From Pseudidiomarina aestuarii (GTDB taxonomy: Bacteria > Pseudomonadota > Gammaproteobacteria > Enterobacterales > Alteromonadaceae), in contig NZ_PIPR01000001.1 of the NCBI RefSeq assembly GCF_003987355.1, forward strand, positions 310,001 through 374,000: 64,000 bases of DNA. The letters are read 5' to 3'. Positions 37,856-47,578 of this stretch are shown piece after piece; the first letter of the stretch is position 1, and every line of letters begins with the position of its first letter. Below the pieces are notes generated by a model that was not told the DNA's origin, made no database searches, and saw nothing but the letters and a program-made list of their open reading frames with translations. The position numbers and the translations under genes were made by a program.

Positions 37856-39088
37856 ATGACCCAACAGACAACTAATTACAGGTTCGCGCTAACAGCGTTA
37901 ACTTCCTTATTCTTCATGTGGGGTTTTATTACCTGCTTGAATGATATTTTGATTCCCTACCTACGTTTACTGTTCGACCTGAGTTATGCACAGTCGATGT
38001 TGATTCAGTTCTGCTTTTTTGGTGCGTATTTTATTATTTCAGTACCTGCAGGCATGCTGATTGGAAAAATTGGCTATAAATCTGGAATTGTGACCGGCTT
38101 GATGATTGCTGGAGCGGGTTGTGTGCTTTTTTATCCGGCCGCGCAGGCCGAGATTTATGGCCTCTTTCTACTCGCATTATTTGTACTGGCCTCCGGCATA
38201 ACGATTTTGCAGGTTGCTGCTAACCCTTATGTGAGCGTGATGGGAGACCCGAAAACGGCACCCAGTCGACTCACTATGACTCAAGCTTTTAATTCACTCG
38301 GGACCACCGTCGCACCTTTCTTTGGTGCTTGGCTGATCTTCGGTGGTGTTGCTGATCCCGAAGTAACCGGTGTTTCCAAAGATACAGTCACCTTACCGTA
38401 CTTTATTTTGGCTGCTACTTTGGTGTTGATGGCTGTCATCTTTATGCGGTTGAAACTACCCGATATGGGCAAAGTGGATCCAACCGAAATGCTCCCAGTA
38501 GGTAGCGAAGCCTGGCGACAAAAGCATCTGGTTTTGGGCGCTTTGGGTATCTTCGTGTACGTGGGTGCAGAAGTGGGTATTGGTAGTTTCTTAGCGATTT
38601 ACTTATCGATGCCTGAAATTGGCGGGATGACGACCTCGCAGGCATCGCATTACATTTCGTGGTATTTCGGTGGGGCCATGGTAGGACGCTTTATTGGCGC
38701 GGCTGTCATGCAAACGATGCTCGGTAATCGTGTGCTGGCTTTCAATGCCGTAGCGGCAGTTCTACTGGTTGCAACCACTATACTCAGCAGTGGTAAGCTC
38801 GCCATGTGGTCATTGCTACTGGTTGGTCTATGTAATTCGATCATGTTCCCGACCATATTTAGTCTCGCCATTGCGAATTTGAAGCAAAGTACTGGACAGG
38901 GTTCCGGAATTCTTTGTTTAGCGATTGTCGGTGGCGCCATTATTCCGCTAGCTCAAGGCTTTTTAGCCGATCAAGTTGGCGTGCAATTATCCTTTATTAT
39001 CCCATTGGTTTGCTATGTGTATATTGCCTACTATGGTATGCGTGGTTACGTTCCGCGCGCATTCAAATCAACTAAGGAGGCTGGTTGA
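37856..39088 (+). CDS. gluP: Sugar MFS transporter, FucP/GluP-like (FHS family)
   Basis: A 410-aa MFS sugar:proton symporter of the fucose-galactose-glucose (FHS) family. It opens FALTALTSLFFMWGFITCLNDILIPYL, the FHS signature, and has IGKIGYKSGIVTG and ITILQVAANPYVSVMG. In glucan-degrading marine bacteria such genes probably import glucose released outside or in the periplasm; glucose is inferred from the neighbours. GAGG precedes the ATG. Its stop TGA overlaps the next ATG by 1 bp. Confidence 0.87.
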   Translation: MTQQTTNYRFALTALTSLFFMWGFITCLNDILIPYLRLLFDLSYAQSMLIQFCFFGAYFIISVPAGMLIGKIGYKSGIVTGLMIAGAGCVLFYPAAQAEIYGLFLLALFVLASGITILQVAANPYVSVMGDPKTAPSRLTMTQAFNSLGTTVAPFFGAWLIFGGVADPEVTGVSKDTVTLPYFILAATLVLMAVIFMRLKLPDMGKVDPTEMLPVGSEAWRQKHLVLGALGIFVYVGAEVGIGSFLAIYLSMPEIGGMTTSQASHYISWYFGGAMVGRFIGAAVMQTMLGNRVLAFNAVAAVLLVATTILSSGKLAMWSLLLVGLCNSIMFPTIFSLAIANLKQSTGQGSGILCLAIVGGAIIPLAQGFLADQVGVQLSFIIPLVCYVYIAYYGMRGYVPRAFKSTKEAG

Positions 39089-41619
39089 TGGAATCCCGAA
39101 CGACCCCAAAATTTTTGTTAAGTGCAGTTTGTTTGGCGGTACTAGCAGGGTGTGCACCTGTTAGTCAGCCAGAGAATAAACTAAAAAGTGAAACGGAAGA
39201 ATCGATTTGGCCAGTCATTCAATCTCCCGTAACTCAGGATGCCGAGATGGAAAAGCGGATCACTGAGCTAATGGATGAGATGACTCTGGAGCAGAAAATT
39301 GCCCAAATGATTCAGCCTGAAATTCGCGATATCACAGTTGAAGACATGCGTAAGTATGGGTTTGGCTCCTACCTCAACGGTGGCGGTGCTTTCCCCAATA
39401 ATGATAAGTATGCAACCCCTGAAGACTGGATTGCGTTAGCTGAAGCTATGTATCAAGCCTCAGTCGATGACAGTCTTGATGGGAGTAGCATTCCGACTAT
39501 GTGGGGAACCGACGCCGTTCATGGTCATAACAACGTTATTGGTGCGACTATTTTTCCGCACAATATCGGCTTGGGCGCCGCGAATAACCCAGACTTAATA
39601 AAACAAATTGCTAACGTGACAGCACGTGAAGTAATGGTCACCGGTATTGATTGGGTATTTGCACCTACAGTTGCCGTTGCTCGCGATGTGCGTTGGGGCA
39701 GAACCTATGAAAGCTACTCAGAAAATCCTGCTATTGTCCGTGACTACTCAGCAGCCATCGTTGAAGGGTTGCAAGGTCAGGTTGGACAAGACTTCCTAGG
39801 TGACCAACAGGTCATCAGCACCGTCAAACACTTTATTGGCGACGGCGGCACCACGGACGGTATTGACCAAGGTAATACCGAAGTGAGTGAGGAGGAATTG
39901 TTTACCGTTCATGGTCAAGGTTATGTCGGCGGTTTAACTGCTGGCGCGCAGACAGTCATGGCTAGCTTTAACAGCTGGAATGGTGAAAAAATTCATGGCA
40001 GCAAGTACCTGTTGACCGATGTCCTCAAAGAGCAAATGAAATTTGATGGGTTTGTGGTGGGTGATTGGAATGGCCATGGTCAAATTCCCGGTTGCACCAA
40101 TGACGATTGCCCACAAGCAGCGAATGCAGGGCTCGATGTCTACATGGTTCCAACCGATGCGTGGAAACCTTTGTATGAAAACCTCATTCAACAAGTTCGT
40201 GATGGTGTCATTGCTCAATCACGCGTCGATGATGCGGTCCGGCGCATATTGCGAGTCAAAATGCGGGCTGGACTGTTTGCCAAGCCAAGCCCCGCGGAAC
40301 GCCCCCTGGCTGGACGAACTGAGCTCATCGGCGCGGCAGAACACCGTGCGGTAGCGCGTGATGCCGTGCGGCAATCCTTAGTTTTATTGAAAAATAACCA
40401 ACAATTGCTGCCGTTGCAGCCTAATCAGCGTATTTTGCTGGCGGGCTCGGGCGCCGATAATATCGGTCAACAATCGGGTGGCTGGACCATTAGCTGGCAA
40501 GGCACGGGCAATACCAATGAAGATTTCCCGGGTGGCACCTCAATTTATGCAGGCATTGCCGAGCAAGTTACGGCTGCAGGTGGCAGCGTTGAGCTTAACG
40601 AATCGGGTGAGTTCTCAGAGCAGCCCGATGTCGCAATTGTGGTGTTCGGTGAGCAACCTTATGCCGAGGGTAATGGTGATATCGACAATCTCGAATATCA
40701 GCGCGGTAATAAAGCTGATCTGGAATTGCTGCGACGATTAAAAGCACAAGGCATTCCTGTCGTTGCATTATTTATCAGCGGTCGGCCGTTGTGGGTAAAT
40801 CCAGAAATAAACGCGTCTGATGCGTTTGTAGCCGTTTGGTTGCCGGGTAGCGAGGGGGGCGGTGTTGCGGATGTGATTCTGCGCAAGCCGGATGGTTCTG
40901 TACAGTATGATTTTCAAGGCAAACTGCCATTCTCTTGGCCAGCAACGCCGCAGCAAGCGGTCTTAAATGTCGATAACGACGATTATTCGCCATTGCTGCC
41001 ATTGGGTACAGGATTACAGTATGGTGACGCCGATTTGTTGCCTGAGAATTTGTCTGAAACCGCCGGTATGACTGAAGAAGTTCAACCACTCGTCATTTTT
41101 GAACGTGCACCTCAGGCGCCATGGTTGCTTGAACTACAAAGTGGCGAGAGCCGTAGTCAGGTCGAGAGCAGTATTCAAGCACTGGGAGCCATAACGACAC
41201 GGACCTTTGACGATCAAGTTCAGGAAGATGCTCGACGTTTCACCCTCAGCGGTGAGGAAGTCAGCGGGTTTGCATTCGTGAGTCCATTCCCCCGTGATTT
41301 ACGGGCCTACGCGAATGATACCAGCACTTTGGAACTGTCGGTGCGCCGCGAAAGCGCTAGCCCTGAAGATGTCCGATTAACGATTCATTGTGGTGACGAT
41401 TGTTTGGTTTCTGAAAATATCGCTGAGTATTTTGCTGCACTACCCGTAGATGAGTGGCAAACGCTGCGCTTCAGTATGGCTTGTTTGCAAGAGCAGGGAC
41501 TTGAGCTGGCTCAAGTTGCGAGTGTAGTGGGAATTCAGTCCGCTGAATCGATGACAATCAGTATCAATGATATTCGCATTAAACCGGATACCACAGCCCC
41601 CAGCATCTGCCTGAACTGA
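39088..41619 (+). CDS. Lipoprotein GH3 beta-glucosidase (exo-glucanase type)
   Basis: An 843-aa outer-envelope beta-glucosidase/exo-1,3/1,4-glucanase. It has a lipobox LAVLAGC (Cys22), a TIM-barrel domain with KHFIGDGGT (about 247) and the nucleophile Asp near 325 in FVVGDWNGHG, then the GH3 C-terminal alpha/beta domain, then a C-terminal galactose-binding-like module (about 670-843) resembling those of marine ExoP-type enzymes. The module's W-Q-T-x-x-F-x-M/L and N-D-I-R-I strands resemble the GH16 modules of this locus. ATG 39088 is preferred because a perfect AAGGAGG lies 7 bp upstream and its A is the last base of the previous stop. Periplasm-facing location is inferred from the lipobox. 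Confidence 0.93.
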   Translation: MESRTTPKFLLSAVCLAVLAGCAPVSQPENKLKSETEESIWPVIQSPVTQDAEMEKRITELMDEMTLEQKIAQMIQPEIRDITVEDMRKYGFGSYLNGGGAFPNNDKYATPEDWIALAEAMYQASVDDSLDGSSIPTMWGTDAVHGHNNVIGATIFPHNIGLGAANNPDLIKQIANVTAREVMVTGIDWVFAPTVAVARDVRWGRTYESYSENPAIVRDYSAAIVEGLQGQVGQDFLGDQQVISTVKHFIGDGGTTDGIDQGNTEVSEEELFTVHGQGYVGGLTAGAQTVMASFNSWNGEKIHGSKYLLTDVLKEQMKFDGFVVGDWNGHGQIPGCTNDDCPQAANAGLDVYMVPTDAWKPLYENLIQQVRDGVIAQSRVDDAVRRILRVKMRAGLFAKPSPAERPLAGRTELIGAAEHRAVARDAVRQSLVLLKNNQQLLPLQPNQRILLAGSGADNIGQQSGGWTISWQGTGNTNEDFPGGTSIYAGIAEQVTAAGGSVELNESGEFSEQPDVAIVVFGEQPYAEGNGDIDNLEYQRGNKADLELLRRLKAQGIPVVALFISGRPLWVNPEINASDAFVAVWLPGSEGGGVADVILRKPDGSVQYDFQGKLPFSWPATPQQAVLNVDNDDYSPLLPLGTGLQYGDADLLPENLSETAGMTEEVQPLVIFERAPQAPWLLELQSGESRSQVESSIQALGAITTRTFDDQVQEDARRFTLSGEEVSGFAFVSPFPRDLRAYANDTSTLELSVRRESASPEDVRLTIHCGDDCLVSENIAEYFAALPVDEWQTLRFSMACLQEQGLELAQVASVVGIQSAESMTISINDIRIKPDTTAPSICLN

Positions 41620-41630
41620 CGGTAAACATC

Positions 41631-41679
41631 AAAAAGAGCGCCAGCAGCTACTAGCCAATAGCTACTGGCGCTCTTTTTT
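41631..41679. terminator. Bidirectional intrinsic terminator with a heptad-repeat loop
   Basis: AAAAAGAGCGCCAG and CTGGCGCTCTTTTTT form an outer stem of at least 13 bp, with an A-run before and a T-run after, so it can end transcription in both directions between convergent GH3 and TonB-receptor genes. The loop carries the 7-mer motifs GCTACTA and GCCAATA plus an inner AGCTA/TAGCT stem, so it is also copy C of the heptameric repeat family. Confidence 0.88.
41640..41667. repeat. Heptameric repeat, copy C inside a terminator
   Basis: Four 7-mers, GCCAGCA GCTACTA and GCCAATA GCTACTG, at 41640-41667, in the same phase and sequence style as copies A (2387-2497) and B (26768-26864). Here it is short and sits within the loop of an intrinsic terminator. 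Confidence 0.65.
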
Positions 41680-41683
41680 GTCT

Positions 41684-41709
41684 AAAAAAAGTGCCTGCAA
41701 GCAGGCACT
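41684..41709 (-). terminator. Minus-strand terminator after the TonB-dependent receptor gene
   Basis: AGTGCCTGC and GCAGGCACT form a 9-bp stem with a tiny loop. Read on the minus strand it is followed by seven T. It lies 31 bp after the receptor's stop and backs up the bidirectional terminator beyond it. Confidence 0.8.
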
Positions 41710-41739
41710 AAAAGGATCCAGGAAGATCTCGGGTTGCGG

Positions 41740-44730
41740 TTAGAAGCTGTAACGTGCTCCTACGGTGTACCGCGGACCGTATTGACGAGCGAACAAGAAC
41801 TGCTCCTCAAACCGGCCATAACCTTGTTCCGTCTCGTTATTCAGGTTAATCCCTTCAAAGAACACAGTTAGGTTATCCGTTACTGCATAGTTCACGCTTA
41901 AGTCCCATTGGCCATAAGCTTTTGCAAACTGCGGTGGTGCATCTGATGAGCCTTGTGCCTGACCGACACCTATCAGATAGCTATCACGCCATGCGTAAGT
42001 CGCTTTAACGCTTAAACCATCTTTCTCATAGAACGCTTGGAAGTTAGCTGAATCGCTCAAGCCGGTTAATGGCGACTGTTGCGTTAAGCTGTTTACGTCA
42101 AACTCGACATCACCTTGAACAATAGTGGCATTTGCACCTAAGCCAAAGCCGGTCTCGCCAAAAATGTGCTGGCCTGCAATCTCAAAGCCATCCACACTCT
42201 TGCTGTCCGTGTTCTGCGGCTGACTAATACTCCAAACAATCAGAGGATCATCCGCATTTGGTTCAATGACGCCATCTTCATTACCATGACCGTTTGCCAA
42301 CATTTGCTCGAAAATAGCGGTGCTGGTTGCTTGCTCCCCACGCGCCTCGATATCAGCAATAGCTTGTTGATAACGTGGACCATTGAAAATGTCGCGTAAG
42401 CCCTCGATGGTAATGTCGGTAATAGTCGTTTGAATAAAATTGTCGACGTCTTTACGGAAATAGCCAATTGCCGCATAGCTGCCCGGTGCGTAGTAGTACT
42501 CCAAGCTCAAATCAATATTGGTTGATTCGAACGGCAGCAAGTTGGTATTACCTTGACCGCCACTACGAGCGCCTGGACGCGGGCTACCACTGAGGCTACG
42601 ACCACCCGCTAATGCACCAAGAGGAGCACGAGCAATGGTCTTACCGGTTGAGAAACGACCCACCAGCTCATCAGTGAAATCAACCCGTAAATCGAGCATA
42701 GGTAGCAGGACATCATGATCACCCGTGAGTGTCAGGAAGCTACCTTCACCTTGCGGTTCGTACTGCATGATCCACTCTGATGCACTGACCCAGTTCACCT
42801 GACGTTCAACACGTTGACGAACCGTACTAGTCACATCGGTTTTTTCATAACGAACACCAACGTTCAGCTGCGCAGGGAAGCGACCGATTTCAAATTCCCA
42901 ATCAGATTGAACGAAAATGGCATCCGTGACTTCAGTGACGTAGCTTTCGCTGTCAATACCGTCATAGAACGCATCTGGAACGAACGCATCGGCACCCATT
43001 AACTCTTCGGTTAAATAAGCCATCTGACGGGCGACCGCTTCGTCAAAGTCATACCAGTAGTAGTAGGGCGATGCTAAATCATTACCGCCACCAACGAACT
43101 GGTCGAGAAAGTTGCCAGTACTGCGCAGCTCGAACATGCCATCAGGGAAAATCTCGGTGAAAGCAGGGTTGAAACCTGGACCACCGCGAAGTCCACTCCA
43201 AGCATTGTAACCGCCCATATCCTGATCGGTGCGAGACAAGCCAGCGGTGATCTTGGTCAATGGTAGATCAAAGGTACCGTAGTTAAACCACTCGGTTTTG
43301 AACTGATATTGCTTGATGTTCGATTCACCGGGTGAACGAATGAACTGACCAAAGTTTGAGTCAATTTCGCTTGGCATGAGCATATTCGTACCGTTAGCCC
43401 ACAGAATACTGGCTTGCGGAATTTCACCGTTGCGGTAATCGTAAATCTTGGTCAGCAACTGATCAGAGCCCAAAATCACTTGGCCCGCGTTCATACTACC
43501 CGGATCAGCACCATTATCGGTTTCATTGCTCGAGTCATGCACGTCAAACCAGAACCGTAAGTCGTCACGCGCGTCATAGGAGATGTTGAAGCCAATGGAT
43601 TGTGCTTTAACTTCGGTGGTGCTTTTATTGGTGGTGAATGACCCATCATTACCGCTTATGTCGGCGTAGATTGCGGTACCATTTTCATCGAGTTCATAGG
43701 CATTGATGTTCCCGCCAAACTCGTTCCAGATACCCCAACCAATGCTGTCACGACCAGTCAGTGCACGACTGGTGGTGTAATCGGCGGTTAATACTAAATC
43801 GTCAATTGGGTTGAACTGCAGCGTTAATTGACCGTTGGTGCGCTCGGTGGCAACGTCTTCAATTCCATAGTTCATATCTTTTGGAAAGAAATGGTTACCA
43901 ATGCGCTCACCATCTTCACCGATTGGACGTGGGTCAATTGCGAGCGATTCATCGAGAGTCGGGAGGCCGACGTTAGCCTGCCAGCCCTGAATGTTCGCTT
44001 GTTGTAATTGGAAGTCACGACGACTCTGCGAGACGCTGAATGCCACACCAAAACGATCATCCGCAAAGGTATTGCTGTAGACTGCTGCGACTTCAGGCGT
44101 GACATCGTCACCCACTTCTACAGAGGTGTCATGCAGTGCTTTACCCATGATGGCAAAGCGCTGTCCTGACGTTGAAAGTGGACGAAGAGTCACGATATTA
44201 ACCGTTGCACCCAAACCACCACTGGGCGTTTCGGCCCGCGCGGTTTTATACACTTCAAGCGCACTTACGCCTTCTGAGGATAAGTTCTCGAGGTTGTAAG
44301 AGCGGGTATAACCGGTGCCCGGCATTTGCCGACCATTCAAGGTGATCAGGTTAAACTCAGGGCCAAAACCACGAACCGTGATCTGACTACCTTCACCATT
44401 CACTCGGCTCACCGATACACCCGTTATACGCTGTAACGATTCAGCTAAGTTAGTATCTGGAAATTTCCCCATTTCTTCTGAAGAAATCGCATCCACAATA
44501 CCATTGCTATTGCGTTTAAAGTCCGATGAGCGCGCTAAACTGCCGCGGATACCTTTAACACTGATAATCTCAACGTTATCGTTTTGTTCCGCTTGTTGCT
44601 CAGTCTGTTCGACAGCAGTGGCGTTTTGCGCAGAAGTATCCTGCGCATAAACCGGTGCCATGATGCCTGCTGACAGTACGACTGAAATTGCTGCCGCTAC
44701 AGGACTTTTTATAAACTTATTATTTTTCAT
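41740..44730 (-). CDS. TonB-dependent receptor (probable glucan uptake)
   Basis: A 996-aa outer-membrane receptor. It has a signal peptide (cleavage near APVYAQ), a TonB-box-like stretch VEIISVKGIRGSL, a plug domain with MGKFPDTNLAESLQRITGVSVSR and QITVRGFGPEFNLITLNGRQMPG, and a beta-barrel ending in an aromatic residue (ARYSF). The plug signature is that of the Xanthomonas/Caulobacter-type family, which includes polysaccharide receptors. It follows the GH16 gene by 32 bp and so is probably in one operon with it, importing oligosaccharides after GH16 cleavage. The ligand is inferred from context. Confidence 0.93.
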   Translation of the reverse strand: MKNNKFIKSPVAAAISVVLSAGIMAPVYAQDTSAQNATAVEQTEQQAEQNDNVEIISVKGIRGSLARSSDFKRNSNGIVDAISSEEMGKFPDTNLAESLQRITGVSVSRVNGEGSQITVRGFGPEFNLITLNGRQMPGTGYTRSYNLENLSSEGVSALEVYKTARAETPSGGLGATVNIVTLRPLSTSGQRFAIMGKALHDTSVEVGDDVTPEVAAVYSNTFADDRFGVAFSVSQSRRDFQLQQANIQGWQANVGLPTLDESLAIDPRPIGEDGERIGNHFFPKDMNYGIEDVATERTNGQLTLQFNPIDDLVLTADYTTSRALTGRDSIGWGIWNEFGGNINAYELDENGTAIYADISGNDGSFTTNKSTTEVKAQSIGFNISYDARDDLRFWFDVHDSSNETDNGADPGSMNAGQVILGSDQLLTKIYDYRNGEIPQASILWANGTNMLMPSEIDSNFGQFIRSPGESNIKQYQFKTEWFNYGTFDLPLTKITAGLSRTDQDMGGYNAWSGLRGGPGFNPAFTEIFPDGMFELRSTGNFLDQFVGGGNDLASPYYYWYDFDEAVARQMAYLTEELMGADAFVPDAFYDGIDSESYVTEVTDAIFVQSDWEFEIGRFPAQLNVGVRYEKTDVTSTVRQRVERQVNWVSASEWIMQYEPQGEGSFLTLTGDHDVLLPMLDLRVDFTDELVGRFSTGKTIARAPLGALAGGRSLSGSPRPGARSGGQGNTNLLPFESTNIDLSLEYYYAPGSYAAIGYFRKDVDNFIQTTITDITIEGLRDIFNGPRYQQAIADIEARGEQATSTAIFEQMLANGHGNEDGVIEPNADDPLIVWSISQPQNTDSKSVDGFEIAGQHIFGETGFGLGANATIVQGDVEFDVNSLTQQSPLTGLSDSANFQAFYEKDGLSVKATYAWRDSYLIGVGQAQGSSDAPPQFAKAYGQWDLSVNYAVTDNLTVFFEGINLNNETEQGYGRFEEQFLFARQYGPRYTVGARYSF

Positions 44731-44762
44731 AGTGTTCTATCCGTTTCTCGTAGCGTACTGGC

Positions 44763-47420
44763 TTAGAAGTTAGCAATTTCAACGTTATCGATTTGGTACA
44801 CTGTACCTTGGCCAGTTCCCCATGCAGGGAAGACCATAATCACGTTGATGTCACTAATATCGAGACCTGCATCAAACAACGCCTGCAGTGGGAAGTTGTA
44901 AGTTGCCCACTCACCAGCAACAATAGGCGCATCGTAGTTACCAGAAATTAAAGGTAACTCGACAGCCGTTGCAGCACCGGTTGATTCAACTTTAAACAAC
45001 CAAGTGGTCTCACCCGCGGTTGGTTGATTGACCAAGCGCATATCAAAGCTAATTGCACCGTTGGCAAGCATGGGCGATGCGTCAACTGAAACGCCTTCAT
45101 CAGCTAAGAAACCAAGAACAGTCTCTGGCCAACCCGGAATTTCAAATTGGGCTACGGAGCCATATGGGGCACCAGCATCGACGACTTGTGGTGTTGTGCC
45201 TGCACAACAATCCCACAATGACCAGCCGCTAGTAATGTTGTTTTCGAAGATAGTGATGCTGTCGTTACCACCCGCACTTGGGTTGTAGATACGTGCTTCG
45301 TCGACACGATATACGGCACCGTTACCGGTATCCCAAGCAGGGAAGATCATCACCACATCAATGGCTGAAACGTCTAAACCGGCATCAGCGAGAGTTTGCA
45401 ATGGGAACGTATAGGTTGCCCACTCACCCGTGACTGGGGCAACACCGCCACTGCCTGTCGTGAGGTCGACTTCAACTGCCGTTGAGGCACCATCTGACTC
45501 AATTTTGAATTTCCAGACTGAATCAGGGTTAGTTGGAGCATTCACGACTTTCATGTCGAACTGCACAACACCTTCAATCAAGAGTGCTGAAGCATCAAAT
45601 TGGATACCGCTGCCATCTGGTGGTTTAAAGCCCATCACCGTCGGTGTTGCGCCGATGCTGAATTCAGCAACGTTGCCATGCTCTTCGTCCTGCACTTCAA
45701 CTGGCGTCGTTCCGCCACAGCAATCCCACATTGGCCAATCCGGATTTTGTTCATCACCGAACAGAACCAGCTCAGGGGACGCACCTTCAGGTGCAGCTAT
45801 CTCAACATTTGTTAACAGATACTCAGCACCGTTACCGGTATCCCATGCAGGGAACACCATCACGACATCGATTCCAGACACATCTAAGCCGGCATCCGCG
45901 AGCATTTGTAGTGGGAACGTAAAGGTCTGCCATTCACCAACTGCAGGTGAAACACCCTCAGCGCTGGCTGAAAGTGGTAATTCTGCAAACGTAGACGCTT
46001 CGTTACTCTCAATTTTAAACAACCACGTCGAATCAGGATTACTAGGCGGTGAGAGTACTTTCATATCAAAGCTGACAGCACCGTTTTCGATAATCGGTGA
46101 TGCGTCAAACGGTGAGGGAACACCATTTGGATCCGTAATAAATGCAGCACGGGATATGAAGCCCATCACCGTTGGTTGTGGTCCAATCACGAACTTGTAA
46201 GCGTTTCCGCGCTCAGGATCTTCCACTAACTCTGGTGAAGAACCTGCACAACAATCCCATGCCGGCCAGTTTGGATTTGGCGTACCATCAAAAATGGTTA
46301 AGTTACGAGCGACACCGTCAGAAGGCGGTGAAGGAATGGGTGCATCACCTTCGACCAAGGTTTCTTCGTCTTTATAACCAGCGCGGATGGTTTCACAACC
46401 ACGACCGGTATTCGGGTTCTGAGCACACTCGTACACGCGAATATAGTCTATTTCAAACGTTTGGCCGTTTGCTAACGCGTCAGCATCTATGCCTAAGTTA
46501 TTCACGTTTTCAGGCCAAGTACCACCAATCGCGAGGTTCATGATTAGGTGAAAGCGCTCATCAAAGGGAGCTGGAGAGTAATTGACTTCCAACTCACCAG
46601 TAGCTTGATTAAAGAACTCTGCAAACCAACCACGATGGCGCAAGCCAACGGGTTCGCCGCGGCTATTGAATCGAACTTGCGACTGCATTTGTGTCGCATA
46701 AAGATAATCGTCAACATACCAGCGGAATTCTCCTTCCTGCCACTCAATAGCGTAGGTATGAAAATCATCGGCTGGGTTGACGCCGTCGGGCAGGGCATAA
46801 GCTTTACCAGATGACGAGTTATTCGGTGCGTCGCGGCCGTAATGCAAAGTACCGTACACACGATTTTCAACGTTGCCTTCTGCGTCTTCTGTTTTTAAAT
46901 TGACGGCTTCAACAATGTCAATCTCACCAGATTTTGGCCAGCCACCGTAAACTTCATCGGTTGGCATCATCCAGACCGCAGGCCAGGTACCTTGACCTGA
47001 TGGCATTTTGGCGCGCACTTCAATGCGACCGTAGGTGAAATCACCCTTCATTTTGCTGTTTAATCGTGCCGAAGTGTAAGGCTGTTCAGCGCCTTCAGCG
47101 GCGGGGAGGGCTACAATTTTTAACGTGTCATCGGAAACAAAAGCATTTTCAGAACTGTCGGTGTAACACTGCTTTTCTTGGTTTCCGCCGCCTTGGCAGT
47201 TGACTTCAAAATTCCATTTTCGAGTATCGATAGTGCTACCGTCGAATTCGTCACTCCAAACCAATTGCCAGTCGCTGACCGGTTCGGTGGGGTCTACAGT
47301 AGTGAAGTCTGAATTGGTCTTCACGTCGCCACCACCGCATGCGGATAAACCGAAACCGGCCAGTCCTAGCGTGATAAAGAGAGCCGAAATGCGGCTTCTT
47401 TTTATGTTGTTGTTGTGCAT
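44763..47420 (-). CDS. Lipoprotein GH16 endo-beta-glucanase (laminarinase) with three repeated modules
   Basis: An 885-aa surface-type glycoside hydrolase. Lipobox LSAC at Cys28, then a GH16 domain (about 48-335) with the catalytic GEIDIVEAV (near residue 168), WPAVWMMP and GGTWPENV. Three C-terminal modules of about 160-175 aa follow (about 370-548, 550-720, 722-885). Each has a W-D-C-C motif near its start (W-x-x-WDCC) and a long beta-rich tail with VMVFPAW. These look like carbohydrate-binding modules but I do not recognise a named family. It probably cuts laminarin (beta-1,3-glucan) outside. AGGAA precedes the ATG; a LacI-type site lies 94 bp upstream. Confidence 0.93.
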   Translation of the reverse strand: MHNNNIKRSRISALFITLGLAGFGLSACGGGDVKTNSDFTTVDPTEPVSDWQLVWSDEFDGSTIDTRKWNFEVNCQGGGNQEKQCYTDSSENAFVSDDTLKIVALPAAEGAEQPYTSARLNSKMKGDFTYGRIEVRAKMPSGQGTWPAVWMMPTDEVYGGWPKSGEIDIVEAVNLKTEDAEGNVENRVYGTLHYGRDAPNNSSSGKAYALPDGVNPADDFHTYAIEWQEGEFRWYVDDYLYATQMQSQVRFNSRGEPVGLRHRGWFAEFFNQATGELEVNYSPAPFDERFHLIMNLAIGGTWPENVNNLGIDADALANGQTFEIDYIRVYECAQNPNTGRGCETIRAGYKDEETLVEGDAPIPSPPSDGVARNLTIFDGTPNPNWPAWDCCAGSSPELVEDPERGNAYKFVIGPQPTVMGFISRAAFITDPNGVPSPFDASPIIENGAVSFDMKVLSPPSNPDSTWLFKIESNEASTFAELPLSASAEGVSPAVGEWQTFTFPLQMLADAGLDVSGIDVVMVFPAWDTGNGAEYLLTNVEIAAPEGASPELVLFGDEQNPDWPMWDCCGGTTPVEVQDEEHGNVAEFSIGATPTVMGFKPPDGSGIQFDASALLIEGVVQFDMKVVNAPTNPDSVWKFKIESDGASTAVEVDLTTGSGGVAPVTGEWATYTFPLQTLADAGLDVSAIDVVMIFPAWDTGNGAVYRVDEARIYNPSAGGNDSITIFENNITSGWSLWDCCAGTTPQVVDAGAPYGSVAQFEIPGWPETVLGFLADEGVSVDASPMLANGAISFDMRLVNQPTAGETTWLFKVESTGAATAVELPLISGNYDAPIVAGEWATYNFPLQALFDAGLDISDINVIMVFPAWGTGQGTVYQIDNVEIANF

Positions 47421-47513
47421 AGCTGAGTTCCTGATTGATTACTCGCGTAATTCTCTTGTTGTTCTTTGTTTTTAAGTCTGGTTGTCTTTGCGCATACCGA
47501 GCCACTCTGTAAA

Positions 47514-47527
47514 TGTAAGCGCTTTCA
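47514..47527. promoter_or_regulatory. LacI-type operator TGTAAGCGCTTTCA upstream of GH16
   Basis: The reverse complement of the site at 37789-37802, here 94 bp before the GH16 start, on the promoter side of the GH16-TonB receptor operon. The shared sequence at two distant promoters of the glucan locus is strong internal evidence of a common regulator. Confidence 0.8.
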
Positions 47528-47578
47528 TACCATAGAACAAGAAATTCTGAGCGTCAATCATCTCAGCATAAAAACTCC

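Noticed and set aside
45430-46200. Long plus-strand ORF of 256 codons
   Set aside because: It is antisense to the GH16 gene and stays open because the three modules repeat the same codon pattern. It has no family motif and no ribosome-binding site.
46549-46562. LacI-like site TGAAAGCGCTCATC inside the GH16 coding region
   Set aside because: It lies within the catalytic-domain coding sequence, lacks the right half, and is explained by codon sequence.
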